Assembly: GCA_036009045.1 (NCBI GenBank)
Contig: DASYML010000016.1
Span: 1-24,016, forward strand
Direction: 5' to 3'
DNA: 24,016 nt
Origin: DASYML01 sp036009045
GTDB taxonomy: Bacteria > Acidobacteriota > Blastocatellia > Pyrinomonadales > Pyrinomonadaceae
In this document: in pieces, positions 1-7,995 of the stretch
How the letters are laid out: each line of letters opens with the position of its first letter
Numbering within the stretch: the stretch's first letter is position 1
The notes under the pieces: model-generated
Told to the model about the DNA's origin: nothing
The model's input: only the letters and a program-made list of their open reading frames with translations
Database searches by the model: none
Translations under genes and position numbers: made by a program

Positions 1-717
1 GCCAAGTTGCTCTCCGTTGATCGAAACAGGCTCGCCCCGCTCGAAACCGATTTCAACATACTCGGCTTCGCCCCTTGCCTCGTCCGGCGCTTTCGTCAAC
101 TGGAAAATATCCGCCGGAGGCTCCGCCCAGGGGTCTTCAAGAATGCCGCCTTCGTAAGAGACGTGCATCAGGTTACGGTCAGTCGAGTAAGGCTTCTCGG
201 CTGTGGCCGTGACAGGAATGCTATGCTCCTTCGCATACGCGATTAAATCCGTGCGCCCCTTAAACTCCCACTCGCGCCACGGAGCGACGACCTTGATGTC
301 AGGCTCCAGCGCGTAGTAAGTCAACTCAAAACGCACCTGATCGTTGCCCTTGCCGGTCGCGCCGTGGGCCACCGCGTCCGCGCCCTCAAGACGCGCAATT
401 TCGATCTGTCGTTTGGCGATGACGGGCCGCGCCAGCGACGTGCCCAGCAGATAGACGCCCTCATAGACCGCGTTGGCCTTGACCGCCGTCCAGACGTAAT
501 CGCGCACAAACTCTTCGCGCAAGTCTTCCACGTACAACTTCGACGCGCCCGTTTCAAGCGCCTTCGCCTCAAGACCATCCAACTCCTCGCCCTGCCCCAC
601 ATCCGCGCAGTAACAGACGACCTCGCATCCATAACGCTCCTTCAACCAGCGCAACATCACGCTCGTATCCAGCCCGCCCGAATAAGCCAACACGATTTTC
701 TTTATCTTCTCAGCCAC
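1..717 (-). CDS. argG: Argininosuccinate synthase, N-terminal 239 residues (runs off the window)
   Basis: This enzyme condenses citrulline and aspartate with ATP to give argininosuccinate, the penultimate step of arginine synthesis, in the cytoplasm. The first residues read VAEKIKKIVLAYSGGLDTS, and SGGLDTS (residues 13-19) is the ATP-pyrophosphatase loop of the family. Further family stretches are visible, such as GATGKGNDQVRFE and the region ending EPVSINGEQLG at the window edge. The family is about 400 residues, so roughly the last 160 lie outside the window. The start is GTG at 715-717: the nearby ATG at 720-722 is out of frame and stops after six codons, while GTG is preceded by a GGTGATGGA stretch. 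It lies 119 nt downstream of argR on the same strand and is probably co-transcribed with it. The spacer is almost entirely one hairpin (735-830) that could affect readthrough. Confidence 0.95.
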   Translation of the reverse strand, partial: MAEKIKKIVLAYSGGLDTSVMLRWLKERYGCEVVCYCADVGQGEELDGLEAKALETGASKLYVEDLREEFVRDYVWTAVKANAVYEGVYLLGTSLARPVIAKRQIEIARLEGADAVAHGATGKGNDQVRFELTYYALEPDIKVVAPWREWEFKGRTDLIAYAKEHSIPVTATAEKPYSTDRNLMHVSYEGGILEDPWAEPPADIFQLTKAPDEARGEAEYVEIGFERGEPVSINGEQLG

Positions 718-734
718 TCCATCACCCTTTAGTC

Positions 735-830
735 GGGAGTCTGAGAGTCAGGAGTCATGAGTCAAAAACCAGAACTCGCTTTTAGCTTTTGACTCCAGAC
801 TCTCAGACTCCTGACTCTCAGACTCTCAGA
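735..830. repeat. Heptad-word hairpin 1 (argR/argG spacer)
   Basis: Both arms are tandem degenerate 7-8 nt words built on GAGTC (left) and GACTC (right). The outer arms contain a perfect 20-bp complement, GAGTCTGAGAGTCAGGAGTC at 737-756 against its reverse complement on the right arm. The loop (about 764-790) is A-rich on the left and T-rich on the right. The element starts 6 nt from the argR stop and fills the spacer to argG. It is the first of six loci with this architecture. Confidence 0.85.
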
Positions 831-836
831 ATGTCC

Positions 837-1253
837 TTATCCGAAGAGTTCCCAGATTTTCTTGATCGCGGCGCGTTGGGCTTTGCGTTCGTTGACGGCG
901 ATAAAGATTGTGTCTTCGCCCGCGAGCGTGCCGACGATCTCTTCTATGTGCGCGCCGTCAATCTCGACCGCGACGGCGGAGGCCAGACCGGGTTCGCATT
1001 TCGCCACCACCAGCGCATCGCCCGCCGCATCCAGACTCAACAGCCCGCGCGCCGTCGTCCTGTTCGACGCGTGCGGCAGGGTGTAATATCCACGCCGCTT
1101 GATAATGCCAAGCTCTTCCAGGTCGCGCGAGACGCTCGATTGCGTCGCCGCGACCCCGGCGCGTTCCAGTTGAGCCGTCAATTCTTCCTGCGTGCCAATC
1201 CGCCTGGCCCGGATTAAACTCAGTACTTTCTTCTGTCGTGTGTCTTTCCGCAT
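837..1253 (-). CDS. argR: Arginine repressor ArgR
   Basis: This is the hexameric arginine-responsive regulator of arginine biosynthesis. From the chosen start it is 138 residues, a little shorter than the 149-156 of the Bacillus and E. coli proteins. The N-terminal winged helix carries the family recognition segment QSSVSRDLEELGI. The C-terminal oligomerisation and arginine-binding domain has GTLAGEDTIFIAV, matching the GxDTI signature whose acidic residue contacts arginine. I chose ATG at 1251-1253 (MRKDTRQKK) over a frame-open ATG at 1328, because AGAGGA lies directly before it and the upstream extension would run through the operator and promoter. The SD-to-ATG gap is short, about 2-4 nt. 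It is divergent from argH and upstream of argG, and the shared control region contains palindromes that fit autoregulation. Confidence 0.95.
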   Translation of the reverse strand: MRKDTRQKKVLSLIRARRIGTQEELTAQLERAGVAATQSSVSRDLEELGIIKRRGYYTLPHASNRTTARGLLSLDAAGDALVVAKCEPGLASAVAVEIDGAHIEEIVGTLAGEDTIFIAVNERKAQRAAIKKIWELFG

Positions 1254-1261
1254 CTTCCTCT

Positions 1262-1297
1262 TATGCAAAATATTTGCATATCTGTTGCATAGATGCA
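1262..1297. promoter_or_regulatory. Paired ArgR-box-like operators
   Basis: Two palindromes sit side by side. TATGCAAAATATTTGCATA (1262-1280) has 8-bp arms around a 3-nt centre, and TGCATAGATGCA (1286-1297) has 5-bp arms around a 2-nt centre. The centres are about 20.5 bp apart, close to the two-helical-turn spacing of paired ARG boxes in known ArgR operators. A third core, GATGCATC, lies at 1313-1320. They cover the expected argR transcription start and leader, which fits autorepression by occlusion. Assignment to ArgR is inferred from location, spacing and palindromic AT-rich form. Confidence 0.75.
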
Positions 1298-1298
1298 T

Positions 1299-1328
1299 AA
1301 AATAGCACTTTGGATGCATCAAAGTCAA
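1299..1328 (-). promoter_or_regulatory. Likely sigma70-type promoter of argR(-argG)
   Basis: On the minus strand TTGACT (1328-1323) and TATTTT (1304-1299) are separated by 18 bp. The predicted start near 1292 falls inside the second ArgR-box-like palindrome, and GATGCATC lies in the spacer. The opposing argH promoter is less clear: TACAAT at 1362-1367 could be its -10, but I see no good -35. Confidence 0.55.
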
Positions 1329-1396
1329 AAGCCCGGTGCGTCATACTGTGACGCGCGGCGCTACAATGCCGGGCAAAAGATTAGACGGGAGTAGAG

Positions 1397-2788
1397 ATGA
1401 GCGAGTCTAAAAATTTATGGGGCGGGCGATTTACGGGCGAGGCCGACGCGGGCTTTGTCGAATTCAATCGCTCGTTCGGTTTCGACCGCAGGCTCTTGGA
1501 GGTGGACGTGCGCGCCAGCGTCGCGCACTGCGAGGGCTTGTTGAAAGCGGGCGTGCTGACAAAGGATGAAGCTTCCGGCATCAAGGGCGGACTGCAAAAG
1601 ATTATTGAGAGCGCGGCTTCTGACGCCGAAAAGTATTTCTCGGAGTTGCCCGCCGAAGACATACATTCCTTCGTGGAGGCGAGGCTGGTCCAGCTTATCG
1701 GCGACACTGGTCGCAAGTTGCACACGGGCCGCAGTCGTAACGATCAGGTGGCGACGGACCTGCGTCTCTGGCTGCGAGATGCGATTGACGTGTTGGAGAC
1801 AAGCCTGCGCGTCGCGCAAGGCGCGTTGCTTAAACTGGCCGAAGCCTATCCTGCGGCTGTGCTCCCCGGTTACACGCACATGCAACGCGCCCAGCCGGTG
1901 TTGTGGGCGCACTGGTGTCTGGCCTACTTCGAGATGCTGGCGCGCGACCGCGAGCGGCTCAAGCAAACGCGCGTGCGCGTCAACGTCATGCCGCTCGGCT
2001 CGGCAGCGCTGGCGGGGACGGCTTACAGGATTGACCGTGCGGCGGTGGCGCGCGAGTTGGGCTTCGAGGATATTTCGCGCAACAGCCTGGATGCCGTCAG
2101 CGACAGAGACTTCTGCGTAGAGTTTGCCAGCAACGCGTCTCTCATCATGATGCATCTCTCGCGGCTCGCCGAAGACATTATTATTTACGCGACGGCTGAA
2201 TTCGGCTTTCTGGAATTGAGCGATGCGGTGGCGACCGGCTCAAGCCTCATGCCGCAGAAGAAGAATCCTGATTCGATGGAGCTTGTGCGCGGCAAGGCTG
2301 GTCGCGTCTTCGGTCACACGATGGCGCTGCTGGCGATGCTCAAAGGATTACCGCTCGCTTATAACAAGGACATGCAGGAGGACAAGGAGGCCGTCTTCGA
2401 TATTTTCGACACGCTCAAGGCGGCGCTGGAAGTGTCTGCGACGGTCATCGGAAACGTTCGCCTGCGCGCAGAGAGGACCAGTCATGCAGCCGCGCGCGGG
2501 TTTATGAACGCGACGGAACTGGCTGACTACCTGGCGCGCAAGGGCTTGCCCTTCCGCGAGGCGCACGAAGCGGTCGGGCGCATCGTCCTGCACGCCCTAG
2601 AGCGCGGCTTAGAGCTACAGGATTTAACGCTCGAAGAGATGCGCTCGTGCTCGCCGCTCATCGAAGATGATTTATACGAGGCTCTCTCTCTGGAACAAAC
2701 CCTGGCGACGAAATCGCAGGCGGGTGGGACAGCGCCCGCGCGCGTCGCGGAAGCGCTGGCTGCCGCGCGCGCATCGCTGCTAAGATAG
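1397..2788 (+). CDS. argH: Argininosuccinate lyase
   Basis: This enzyme cleaves argininosuccinate to arginine and fumarate, the last step of arginine biosynthesis. The 463 residues match the usual length of about 460. The N-terminus KNLWGGRFTGEAD is typical. The fumarase/aspartase-superfamily signature GSSLMPQKKNPD lies at residues 281-292, carrying the catalytic serine loop and substrate-binding lysine. TGRSRNDQVATDLRLW and PGYTHMQRAQPVLWAHW are the two other conserved blocks, with the catalytic His in the latter. ATG at 1397 is preceded by GGGAG at about 8-nt distance. It is transcribed away from argR across the putative ArgR operators, so arginine repression of both directions is likely. 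Nothing looks truncated. Confidence 0.97.
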   Translation: MSESKNLWGGRFTGEADAGFVEFNRSFGFDRRLLEVDVRASVAHCEGLLKAGVLTKDEASGIKGGLQKIIESAASDAEKYFSELPAEDIHSFVEARLVQLIGDTGRKLHTGRSRNDQVATDLRLWLRDAIDVLETSLRVAQGALLKLAEAYPAAVLPGYTHMQRAQPVLWAHWCLAYFEMLARDRERLKQTRVRVNVMPLGSAALAGTAYRIDRAAVARELGFEDISRNSLDAVSDRDFCVEFASNASLIMMHLSRLAEDIIIYATAEFGFLELSDAVATGSSLMPQKKNPDSMELVRGKAGRVFGHTMALLAMLKGLPLAYNKDMQEDKEAVFDIFDTLKAALEVSATVIGNVRLRAERTSHAAARGFMNATELADYLARKGLPFREAHEAVGRIVLHALERGLELQDLTLEEMRSCSPLIEDDLYEALSLEQTLATKSQAGGTAPARVAEALAAARASLLR

Positions 2789-2813
2789 CGGTCGCGGATG
2801 CAGCCTGCACGTT

Positions 2814-2828
2814 TGTGCGGCCCGCACA
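2814..2828 (+). terminator. Possible hairpin terminator after argH
   Basis: TGTGCGG and CCGCACA pair perfectly around one C, starting 26 nt after the argH stop, and are followed by AGTTTC. The stem is short, the loop is too tight as written (so the top pairs must open), and there is no real T-run. I consider it only a weak candidate. Confidence 0.3.
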
Positions 2829-2918
2829 GTTTCACTCGAACACAGCTTTGAACGGGATGGATGCTCAAGATGCTTCTCTCATCCCTTCCCCCTGAGATTG
2901 AAAGACGCAGGACCATTT

Positions 2919-3716
2919 ATGAAGAACAGTCTCCACGCCTTTGGCTTCAGGTTGCTCATGAGCACGCTGCTCATTTCGCTGCTGCTTTTTTCCATTCACA
3001 GCGCGGGCAGCACGAAGGGCGCAAAGATGCCCGGCAGTTGGCAGCAAAACAAGCCCACATACATGCGCGTCGTCGAACATGGCACGCTCACCGGCACGAT
3101 TTCTTTCGAGGGTGAAGTGCCGAAGCGAAGGTTCATTGATATGTCCGCTGATGGCATCTGTCCTCAGCTTAATCCGAAAGCGCAAACCGAAGATGTGATG
3201 GTGACAGATGGCAAGCTTGCCAACGTCTTCGTCTATGTCAAGAGCGGCAACGCGCTGGATGCTTATCAATTTGAGACGCCGGTCACGGAGGCCGTGCTTG
3301 ACCACAAACGTTGTCGCATGTCTCCGCACATGTTGGGGATACAGGTCGGGCAACCTCTAAAGATACTCAATAGCGACCAGACACATCACAACAGCCACCC
3401 CGTACCCAGGGACAATCAGGAATGGAACAGGACGCAAGGGCCGGGCGCGCCACCATTCGTCGTACAGTTTGCCAAGCCGGAGATTATACCCTTCAAGGAC
3501 AATCAGCATCCCTGGGAGAAAGCCTATGTGGGCGTCTTCGCGCATCCCTTTTTCGCCGTCAGCGGCAAAGATGGCTCGTACAGAATAGAGGGCTTACCGG
3601 CGGGAAGTTACACTATCGTGGCATGGCATGAAAGGTTCGGTGAGAAGACCATGCAAATCACCATCGCGCCATACGAAAATCGCAAACTCGATTTCATCTT
3701 TGAGCCGGAAAAATAG
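2919..3716 (+). CDS. Exported cupredoxin-like / carboxypeptidase-regulatory-like protein
   Basis: A predicted secreted or periplasmic protein of 265 residues. The N-terminus MKNSLHAFGFRLLMSTLLISLLLFSIHSAGS looks like a signal peptide in design: Lys, then a hydrophobic core, then small residues. The body matches a family I recognise from electron-transfer gene clusters: a cupredoxin-like half with QPLKILNSDQTHHNSHP and IPFKDNQHPWEKAYVGVFAHP, then a short carboxypeptidase-regulatory-like beta segment, GKDGSYRIEGLPAGSYTIVAW. Relatives usually read PFKCDVHPWM, so here the Cys is Asp and the Met is Glu, and type 1 copper binding looks lost. ATG at 2919 is chosen over TTG at 2898 because AGGA sits about 8 nt before it and the signal peptide starts cleanly. 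It stands alone, followed by a palindromic repeat and a convergent terminator. Its biochemical role is unknown. Confidence 0.75.
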   Translation: MKNSLHAFGFRLLMSTLLISLLLFSIHSAGSTKGAKMPGSWQQNKPTYMRVVEHGTLTGTISFEGEVPKRRFIDMSADGICPQLNPKAQTEDVMVTDGKLANVFVYVKSGNALDAYQFETPVTEAVLDHKRCRMSPHMLGIQVGQPLKILNSDQTHHNSHPVPRDNQEWNRTQGPGAPPFVVQFAKPEIIPFKDNQHPWEKAYVGVFAHPFFAVSGKDGSYRIEGLPAGSYTIVAWHERFGEKTMQITIAPYENRKLDFIFEPEK

Positions 3717-3755
3717 ACGGCGATTTGCAATAGTATGAGCGCACAACGGCACGTC

Positions 3756-3835
3756 ATGTCAGTCCCGCCTGCTTAAGCTGGGCGGGTCGTTGGTGAGCCG
3801 AGAACCCGCCCAGCTTAAGCAGGCGGGACTGACAT
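3756..3835. repeat. BIME-like palindromic repeat, copy 1
   Basis: Perfect inverted repeat with 32-bp arms (3756-3787 and 3804-3835) around a 16-nt loop. Each arm is itself a quasi-palindrome: CCCGCC, then GCTTAAGC, then GGCGGG. It therefore resembles two inverted REP units. A second copy at 21097-21169 shares the arm core but not the loop. It lies 40 nt after the stop of the upstream gene. Confidence 0.9.
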
Positions 3836-3896
3836 CAGTCGCACTCAATCCCAATCTGCTCTAGACGGCAATTTCTTCTCTCTTTCCAACGATGAA

Positions 3897-3935
3897 GAAA
3901 GGCCGAGCGTTAGTTCAACTAACGCTCGGCCTTTC
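3897..3935. terminator. Bidirectional terminator between convergent genes
   Basis: A 39-nt perfect hairpin with 19-bp arms (3897-3915 and 3917-3935) around a single C, so in practice a loop of a few nt. The arms end in GGCC and AAAG/CTTT, giving a short T stretch on either strand inside the stem. It lies between the plus-strand cupredoxin-like gene and the minus-strand permease, 24 nt beyond the permease stop, which fits shared termination. Confidence 0.75.
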
Positions 3936-3958
3936 ATTACCGCCAGAGGCTCGCGAGC

Positions 3959-5584
3959 TTACCTGTCTTTCTTGACCCTTGAATCTACCGGCGCAGCCGG
4001 GCTGCTCGGCGGCGCGTCCGGGTCGCCGACGGCCTGCGGGCTGAGGCCGTGTGCCGACAGTTCGTGGGCCAAGTGGCGCTCCTTCGCCATCACGCTGTGA
4101 TTGCGTCCATAAAGGAAGTAAATGACGAAGCCTATGAGGAGCCAGATAATCAGTCGCCACCAGTTTTCCACGGGCAGCGAGAACATCAGGAGCAAGCAGG
4201 TCAGGATGCCTAAAATCGGGACGAGCGGAACGAAGGGCGCGCGGAACGGACGCTTGGCATCTGGATTCGTGCGCCGCATGACGAGCACGGCGGCGCAGAC
4301 GATGACGAAGGCGAACAACGTTCCGATACTCGTCATTTCGGCCAGCAGCGTGAGCGGCAGAAAACCCGCCATCGAGGCGACGAAGAGGCCCGTCAGAATC
4401 GTTGATTTCCAGGGCGTGCGAAACTTCGGATGGATGTCTCCGAAGAAACTCTTCGGGACCAGACCATCACGCGCCAACGCCAGCATGACGCGCGGTTGGC
4501 TGAGCATCATCACGAGCAGCACGGACGTGATGCCGGTCATTGCGCCAGCCGCCACGAGATATTGCATCCAGTGCAAACCCACATGCTCGAACGCCTTCAC
4601 CACCCCGGCGTTTTTATCAATCTGGTCGGTCGGAACCATCCCCGTCAATACCGCTGAGACGGCGATGTAAAGAATGGTGCAGATGATTAAGGATGCGATG
4701 ATGCCGATGGGCACATCGCGCGCGGGCTTGCGTGCCTCTTCGGAGTGGACCGAGACGGAGTCGAATCCGATGTACGCGAAGAAGATGATCGCCGCTCCGG
4801 CAATCATGCCGATGGGCTGTCCGGTCGCAGCAGTTTGGCCGAATAAGGTTTTGCCGAAGAAGCTCACACCCGTGTAACCATACGGCGCAAACGGATGCCA
4901 GTTGGCAGTATCAATGTAGAAGGCCCCGATGCCGATGACCATCAGCACGATGACGAGCTTGATGCCCACCATCACGGCGTTGAAACTCGCGCTCTCCTTG
5001 ATACCCTTGACGAGAACGATGGTGAGAAGGAAGGTGATGAGAACCGCAGGCAGATCAAAGTATGCCCCGGTCGAGACAAACCCCGTATGCGGGCAACCCG
5101 CTCCGAGGGTCACGCAGTAATCGAAGGGTCCTTTAGAGAGGACATGGGGCAGGTATTTGTCCAGACCGAAGAGCGGGATGAATTCCTGAAAGTGCGCGGA
5201 CCATCCATGCGCGACCGTGGCCGAGCCGACCGCATATTCAAGTATCAAGTCCCAGCCGATGATCCAGGCGAAGAGTTCGCCGAGGGTGGCGTAGGCGTAA
5301 GTGTAAGCGGAACCCGCGACCGGAACCATCGAAGCGAACTCCGCGTAACAGAGCGCCGCGAAGACGCACGCGAGGCCCGCGAGGACGAACGAGAGCATGA
5401 GCGCCGGACCCGTGCGGTCATGCGCGGCCTCGCCGGTCAGGATGAAGATGCCCGTCCCGATAATCGCACCCACGCCCAGGGCCGAGAGTTGCACCGGGCC
5501 GAGCACGCGGTTCAAGCGGTTCTCGCCCTCCATCTCTTTGAGCAGCATATTGAGCGGTTTCGTTGCAAAGAGTTTACTAGCCAT
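3959..5584 (-). CDS. APC-superfamily amino acid permease, cationic amino acid transporter (CAT)-like
   Basis: An inner-membrane amino acid transporter of 541 residues with about 12-14 hydrophobic segments. The first segment carries GVGAIIGTGIFILTG, the unwound TM1 substrate-binding motif of APC transporters. FFAYIGFDSVSVHSEEARKP in the middle is characteristic of the CAT subgroup and its bacterial relatives. The C-terminus is a hydrophilic Pro/Ala-rich tail. The start is ATG at 5582-5584 (MASKLFATKP) because GGAGGT lies 8 nt upstream; the frame stays open to 5623, but nothing supports that start. The second permease ends 100 nt upstream on the same strand, so the two may share a transcript. 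Cationic amino acids such as arginine are plausible substrates given the arg genes nearby, but that is inference. Confidence 0.9.
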   Translation of the reverse strand: MASKLFATKPLNMLLKEMEGENRLNRVLGPVQLSALGVGAIIGTGIFILTGEAAHDRTGPALMLSFVLAGLACVFAALCYAEFASMVPVAGSAYTYAYATLGELFAWIIGWDLILEYAVGSATVAHGWSAHFQEFIPLFGLDKYLPHVLSKGPFDYCVTLGAGCPHTGFVSTGAYFDLPAVLITFLLTIVLVKGIKESASFNAVMVGIKLVIVLMVIGIGAFYIDTANWHPFAPYGYTGVSFFGKTLFGQTAATGQPIGMIAGAAIIFFAYIGFDSVSVHSEEARKPARDVPIGIIASLIICTILYIAVSAVLTGMVPTDQIDKNAGVVKAFEHVGLHWMQYLVAAGAMTGITSVLLVMMLSQPRVMLALARDGLVPKSFFGDIHPKFRTPWKSTILTGLFVASMAGFLPLTLLAEMTSIGTLFAFVIVCAAVLVMRRTNPDAKRPFRAPFVPLVPILGILTCLLLMFSLPVENWWRLIIWLLIGFVIYFLYGRNHSVMAKERHLAHELSAHGLSPQAVGDPDAPPSSPAAPVDSRVKKDR

Positions 5585-5684
5585 TGATGGACCTCCGAGG
5601 AGTTTGAGAGCGACTCTCTTCACTCTTGATTGTCATAAACTTTCGGTTCAACAAACTTGCCTTGCCAGCGCGAGCACTCGCACT

Positions 5685-7253
5685 TTAATACTCGTCCCTC
5701 TCATCCGCCGCCGTCTCCGAGATAGAGCCTTGTTCGGGCTGCGGCACGCCGACCTTGCGCCAGATAAAGTAGATGGGCACGCCCGTCAGAATGATAATCA
5801 GACCGGGCCAGGTCGTCGCCGTCTGGTAAATAAAAAGGACCAGCAGAATGACCGTCGCGCCGACGATGTAGATAATCGGAATCAAAGGATAGCCGAAGGC
5901 TTTGTACGGGCGTTCCGCATCCGGTCGCTTCTGCCGCAACAGGAAAATGCCCGCGATGGTGAGGATGTAAAAGATGAGCGCGGCTGAAATGACGTAGGTC
6001 AAGAGGTCGTTGTAGAGACTTCCGTACGTCGGCTGGCCGGTCGCCGCGTCTGTGCCCGTGACGACGCGCGGCAGGACCAGTAAAGCGGCCCAGATGCCCT
6101 GTATCACTAAGCCCCACGCGGGGACGCGCTTATCATTGAGCGTGCCGGAAGAACGGAAGAAGAGACCGTCGCGGGCCATCGCGTAGTAGGCCCGCGCTCC
6201 GGCGAGTATCAATCCGTTGTTGCAGCCGAAGGTCGAGACCATAATCGCGACCGCCATCACCACCGCGCCGTAGCCGGGAAAGATGGCGTCCGCCGTGGCC
6301 GAGGCGACGCGGTCGTTGGGCACGGTCTGAATCGTTTCCAGTGGAAGCGTGACGAGATACGCGATGTTGGCTAGGAGATACAAGGCGATGACGATGAACG
6401 TGCCGAGCGCGAGCGAGAGCGGAATATTGCGCTTCGGATTCTTGACCTCGCCCGCCGTGAAGGTGATGTTATTCCAGGCGTCTGCGGAGAAGAGCGAGTT
6501 GGTCTGCGCGACGCAGATGCCGACGAAGAGACCGAAGGCCGTCGCGGCTGTCAGCCCGTGCCCGACATCCTGCAAGTGGCCGCGCGGAGTCCAGAAATTT
6601 CCGAAGTTGCCGCTCACGGCGAGCGCCTTCCAGCCGACGAGGACGCCGAGGACGATGAGCGCCAGCAAGGCTCCCGTCTTCGCCGTGGTGAAAACATTCT
6701 GGACCAGCTTGCCCAGCTTCAGCCCGCGCGTATTCATCCACGTCAGCAGCACTATGAGGAGGACGCCGACCAGTTGCGCGGTCGAGAAAGAGATGGCGTA
6801 GCCGGAAGAGATGCGGATGGGAGCGACGATGTAATTCTTTTCCGAGATGACGGGCCACAGGACGCCCAGATACTTGGCGAAGCCGACGGCGACCGCCGCG
6901 ATGGTTCCCGTCTGAATTACCAGGAAGAGCGTCCAGCCGTAGAGAAAGCCCCACAGCGGCGAGAAGGCTTCGCGCAGGTAGACATACTGCCCGCCAGCCT
7001 TCGGCATCATCGCCGCCAGTTCGCCATAAGAGAGCGCGGCCATGACCGTCAAGAGGCCCGTGATGAGCCAGACCACCAGCAGCCAGCCGGGCGAGCCGAC
7101 CTGCCGCGAGATGTCCGCCGAGACGATGAAGATGCCGGACCCGATCATGGACCCGGCGACGATCATGGTTGAATCCAGTAAGCCAAGCCCGCGAACGAAT
7201 CCCCGCTTGCTGTCTGTCGCCGGGACTCCTGCGCCCGCCTCCAGTTCGGCCAT
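5685..7253 (-). CDS. APC-superfamily amino acid permease, LAT/SteT-like
   Basis: A second inner-membrane amino acid transporter, 522 residues, about 12 hydrophobic segments. TM1 has GSMIGSGIFIVSADI, the APC unwound-helix motif, and later blocks such as SYGELAAMMPKAGGQYVYLREAF and AWNNITFTAGEVKNPKRNIP place it near the LAT/SteT exchangers rather than the CAT-like neighbour. ATG at 7251-7253 (MAELEAG) is chosen over TTG at 7268 because GGAGGA is positioned about 8 nt upstream. It precedes the CAT-like gene in the same direction. LAT relatives often exchange one amino acid for another. The PLP decarboxylase at 8.6 kb is on the other strand, so a functional pair is possible but not shown. Confidence 0.9.
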   Translation of the reverse strand: MAELEAGAGVPATDSKRGFVRGLGLLDSTMIVAGSMIGSGIFIVSADISRQVGSPGWLLVVWLITGLLTVMAALSYGELAAMMPKAGGQYVYLREAFSPLWGFLYGWTLFLVIQTGTIAAVAVGFAKYLGVLWPVISEKNYIVAPIRISSGYAISFSTAQLVGVLLIVLLTWMNTRGLKLGKLVQNVFTTAKTGALLALIVLGVLVGWKALAVSGNFGNFWTPRGHLQDVGHGLTAATAFGLFVGICVAQTNSLFSADAWNNITFTAGEVKNPKRNIPLSLALGTFIVIALYLLANIAYLVTLPLETIQTVPNDRVASATADAIFPGYGAVVMAVAIMVSTFGCNNGLILAGARAYYAMARDGLFFRSSGTLNDKRVPAWGLVIQGIWAALLVLPRVVTGTDAATGQPTYGSLYNDLLTYVISAALIFYILTIAGIFLLRQKRPDAERPYKAFGYPLIPIIYIVGATVILLVLFIYQTATTWPGLIIILTGVPIYFIWRKVGVPQPEQGSISETAADERDEY

Positions 7254-7644
7254 CTTGGTCTCCTCCAAGAGATGCTATCTTTCCAGCTTTTAAATTATGC
7301 AGATCGTTCAGAACGCCGGGTCCAAAATCTTTTTAAGGGGAGAAGCTTTCACCAACGCAACGCCTGGCCGCTCTTTGGGCCAACCCGCGTGGGACGCTGG
7401 CGGGTTCATACACTGATGCAAGATGTGTACGGGCAAAACTGTTGCTGGCACACATAATAATAGCGGGTCGCACCCAGAAGCAAACGCCCGCCAATGGTGA
7501 AAGTTCTAACGCAGCGCATTATACAGAATTAAGGCGACGTGTCGAGAATTAAAATAAGCGCCCTTCTCAATCGTAGAGGTGGCGGGCATCAACAGGGAGA
7601 AATAATTATTGTTGAAAGGACGACAATGATATATTCGGGTCATC
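7254..7644. other. Gene-free spacer of about 390 nt
   Basis: Sits upstream of both the minus-strand permease and the plus-strand small secreted gene, so it should hold two divergent promoters. I see AT-rich patches near 7290-7335 and 7505-7560 but no well-spaced promoter pair, no tRNA-like fold, no hairpin of the kinds found elsewhere in the window, and no convincing short ORF. Confidence 0.5.
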
Positions 7645-7956
7645 ATGATGATGAAGGATTGCGTGCTTCTCATATTCGTCTTCCCCGTGCTGGCGTTGAC
7701 GGCAGTCTGCGCGCAGGATGTGCGCCCGGTTTTTGGGACGGCACAAACCTACCTGGACAATTGCGGGGTCGCAGAGAACGCAGGAGAGGCGACCGCCTAC
7801 AGGATTTCCGCGAGGGTCGCGGCCACGCCTGTTTTTTATCGTGAAGCCTTCATCAACAAAGAGTGCGGCGGCAATCAAGATAAATGGACCAGCCAGGGGA
7901 ACCGCAAACAAATCTCCCTGAAGGCGGATGAAATCAAATATCGTCGCGTCAGGTAA
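7645..7956 (+). CDS. Small secreted protein of unknown function
   Basis: I do not recognise this family. It encodes up to 103 residues. The N-terminus MMMKDCVLLIFVFPVLALTAVCAQD has a clear signal-peptide pattern, with cleavage expected after VCA. The mature part of about 80 residues has two cysteines (DNCGV and KECGG) that could form a disulfide, is mixed polar, and ends in basic residues (KYRRVR). Three adjacent ATGs (7645, 7648, 7651) make the start uncertain, and the upstream GGGTC is a weak ribosome site. Forty nucleotides separate it from the DinB-fold gene downstream. The signal peptide and codon pattern make it likely real. Confidence 0.55.
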   Translation: MMMKDCVLLIFVFPVLALTAVCAQDVRPVFGTAQTYLDNCGVAENAGEATAYRISARVAATPVFYREAFINKECGGNQDKWTSQGNRKQISLKADEIKYRRVR

Positions 7957-7995
7957 GAATCATTAACGGACCAATTATCAACGGAGCTATCAAAG

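Noticed and set aside
1254..1328. ArgR start at 1328
   Set aside because: The extension would be translated through the promoter and operator palindromes and is absent from the family; ATG at 1253 has a strong SD.
1415..2155. 246-residue open frame opposite argH
   Set aside because: Antisense shadow of a confirmed gene with no recognisable domain.
2898..2918. TTG start for the cupredoxin-like protein
   Set aside because: ATG at 2919 has an AGGA ribosome site and begins a clean signal peptide.
4895..5587. 230-residue charged open frame opposite the CAT-like permease
   Set aside because: Shadow frame; its Asp/Glu/Arg-rich run is the complement of membrane-helix codons.
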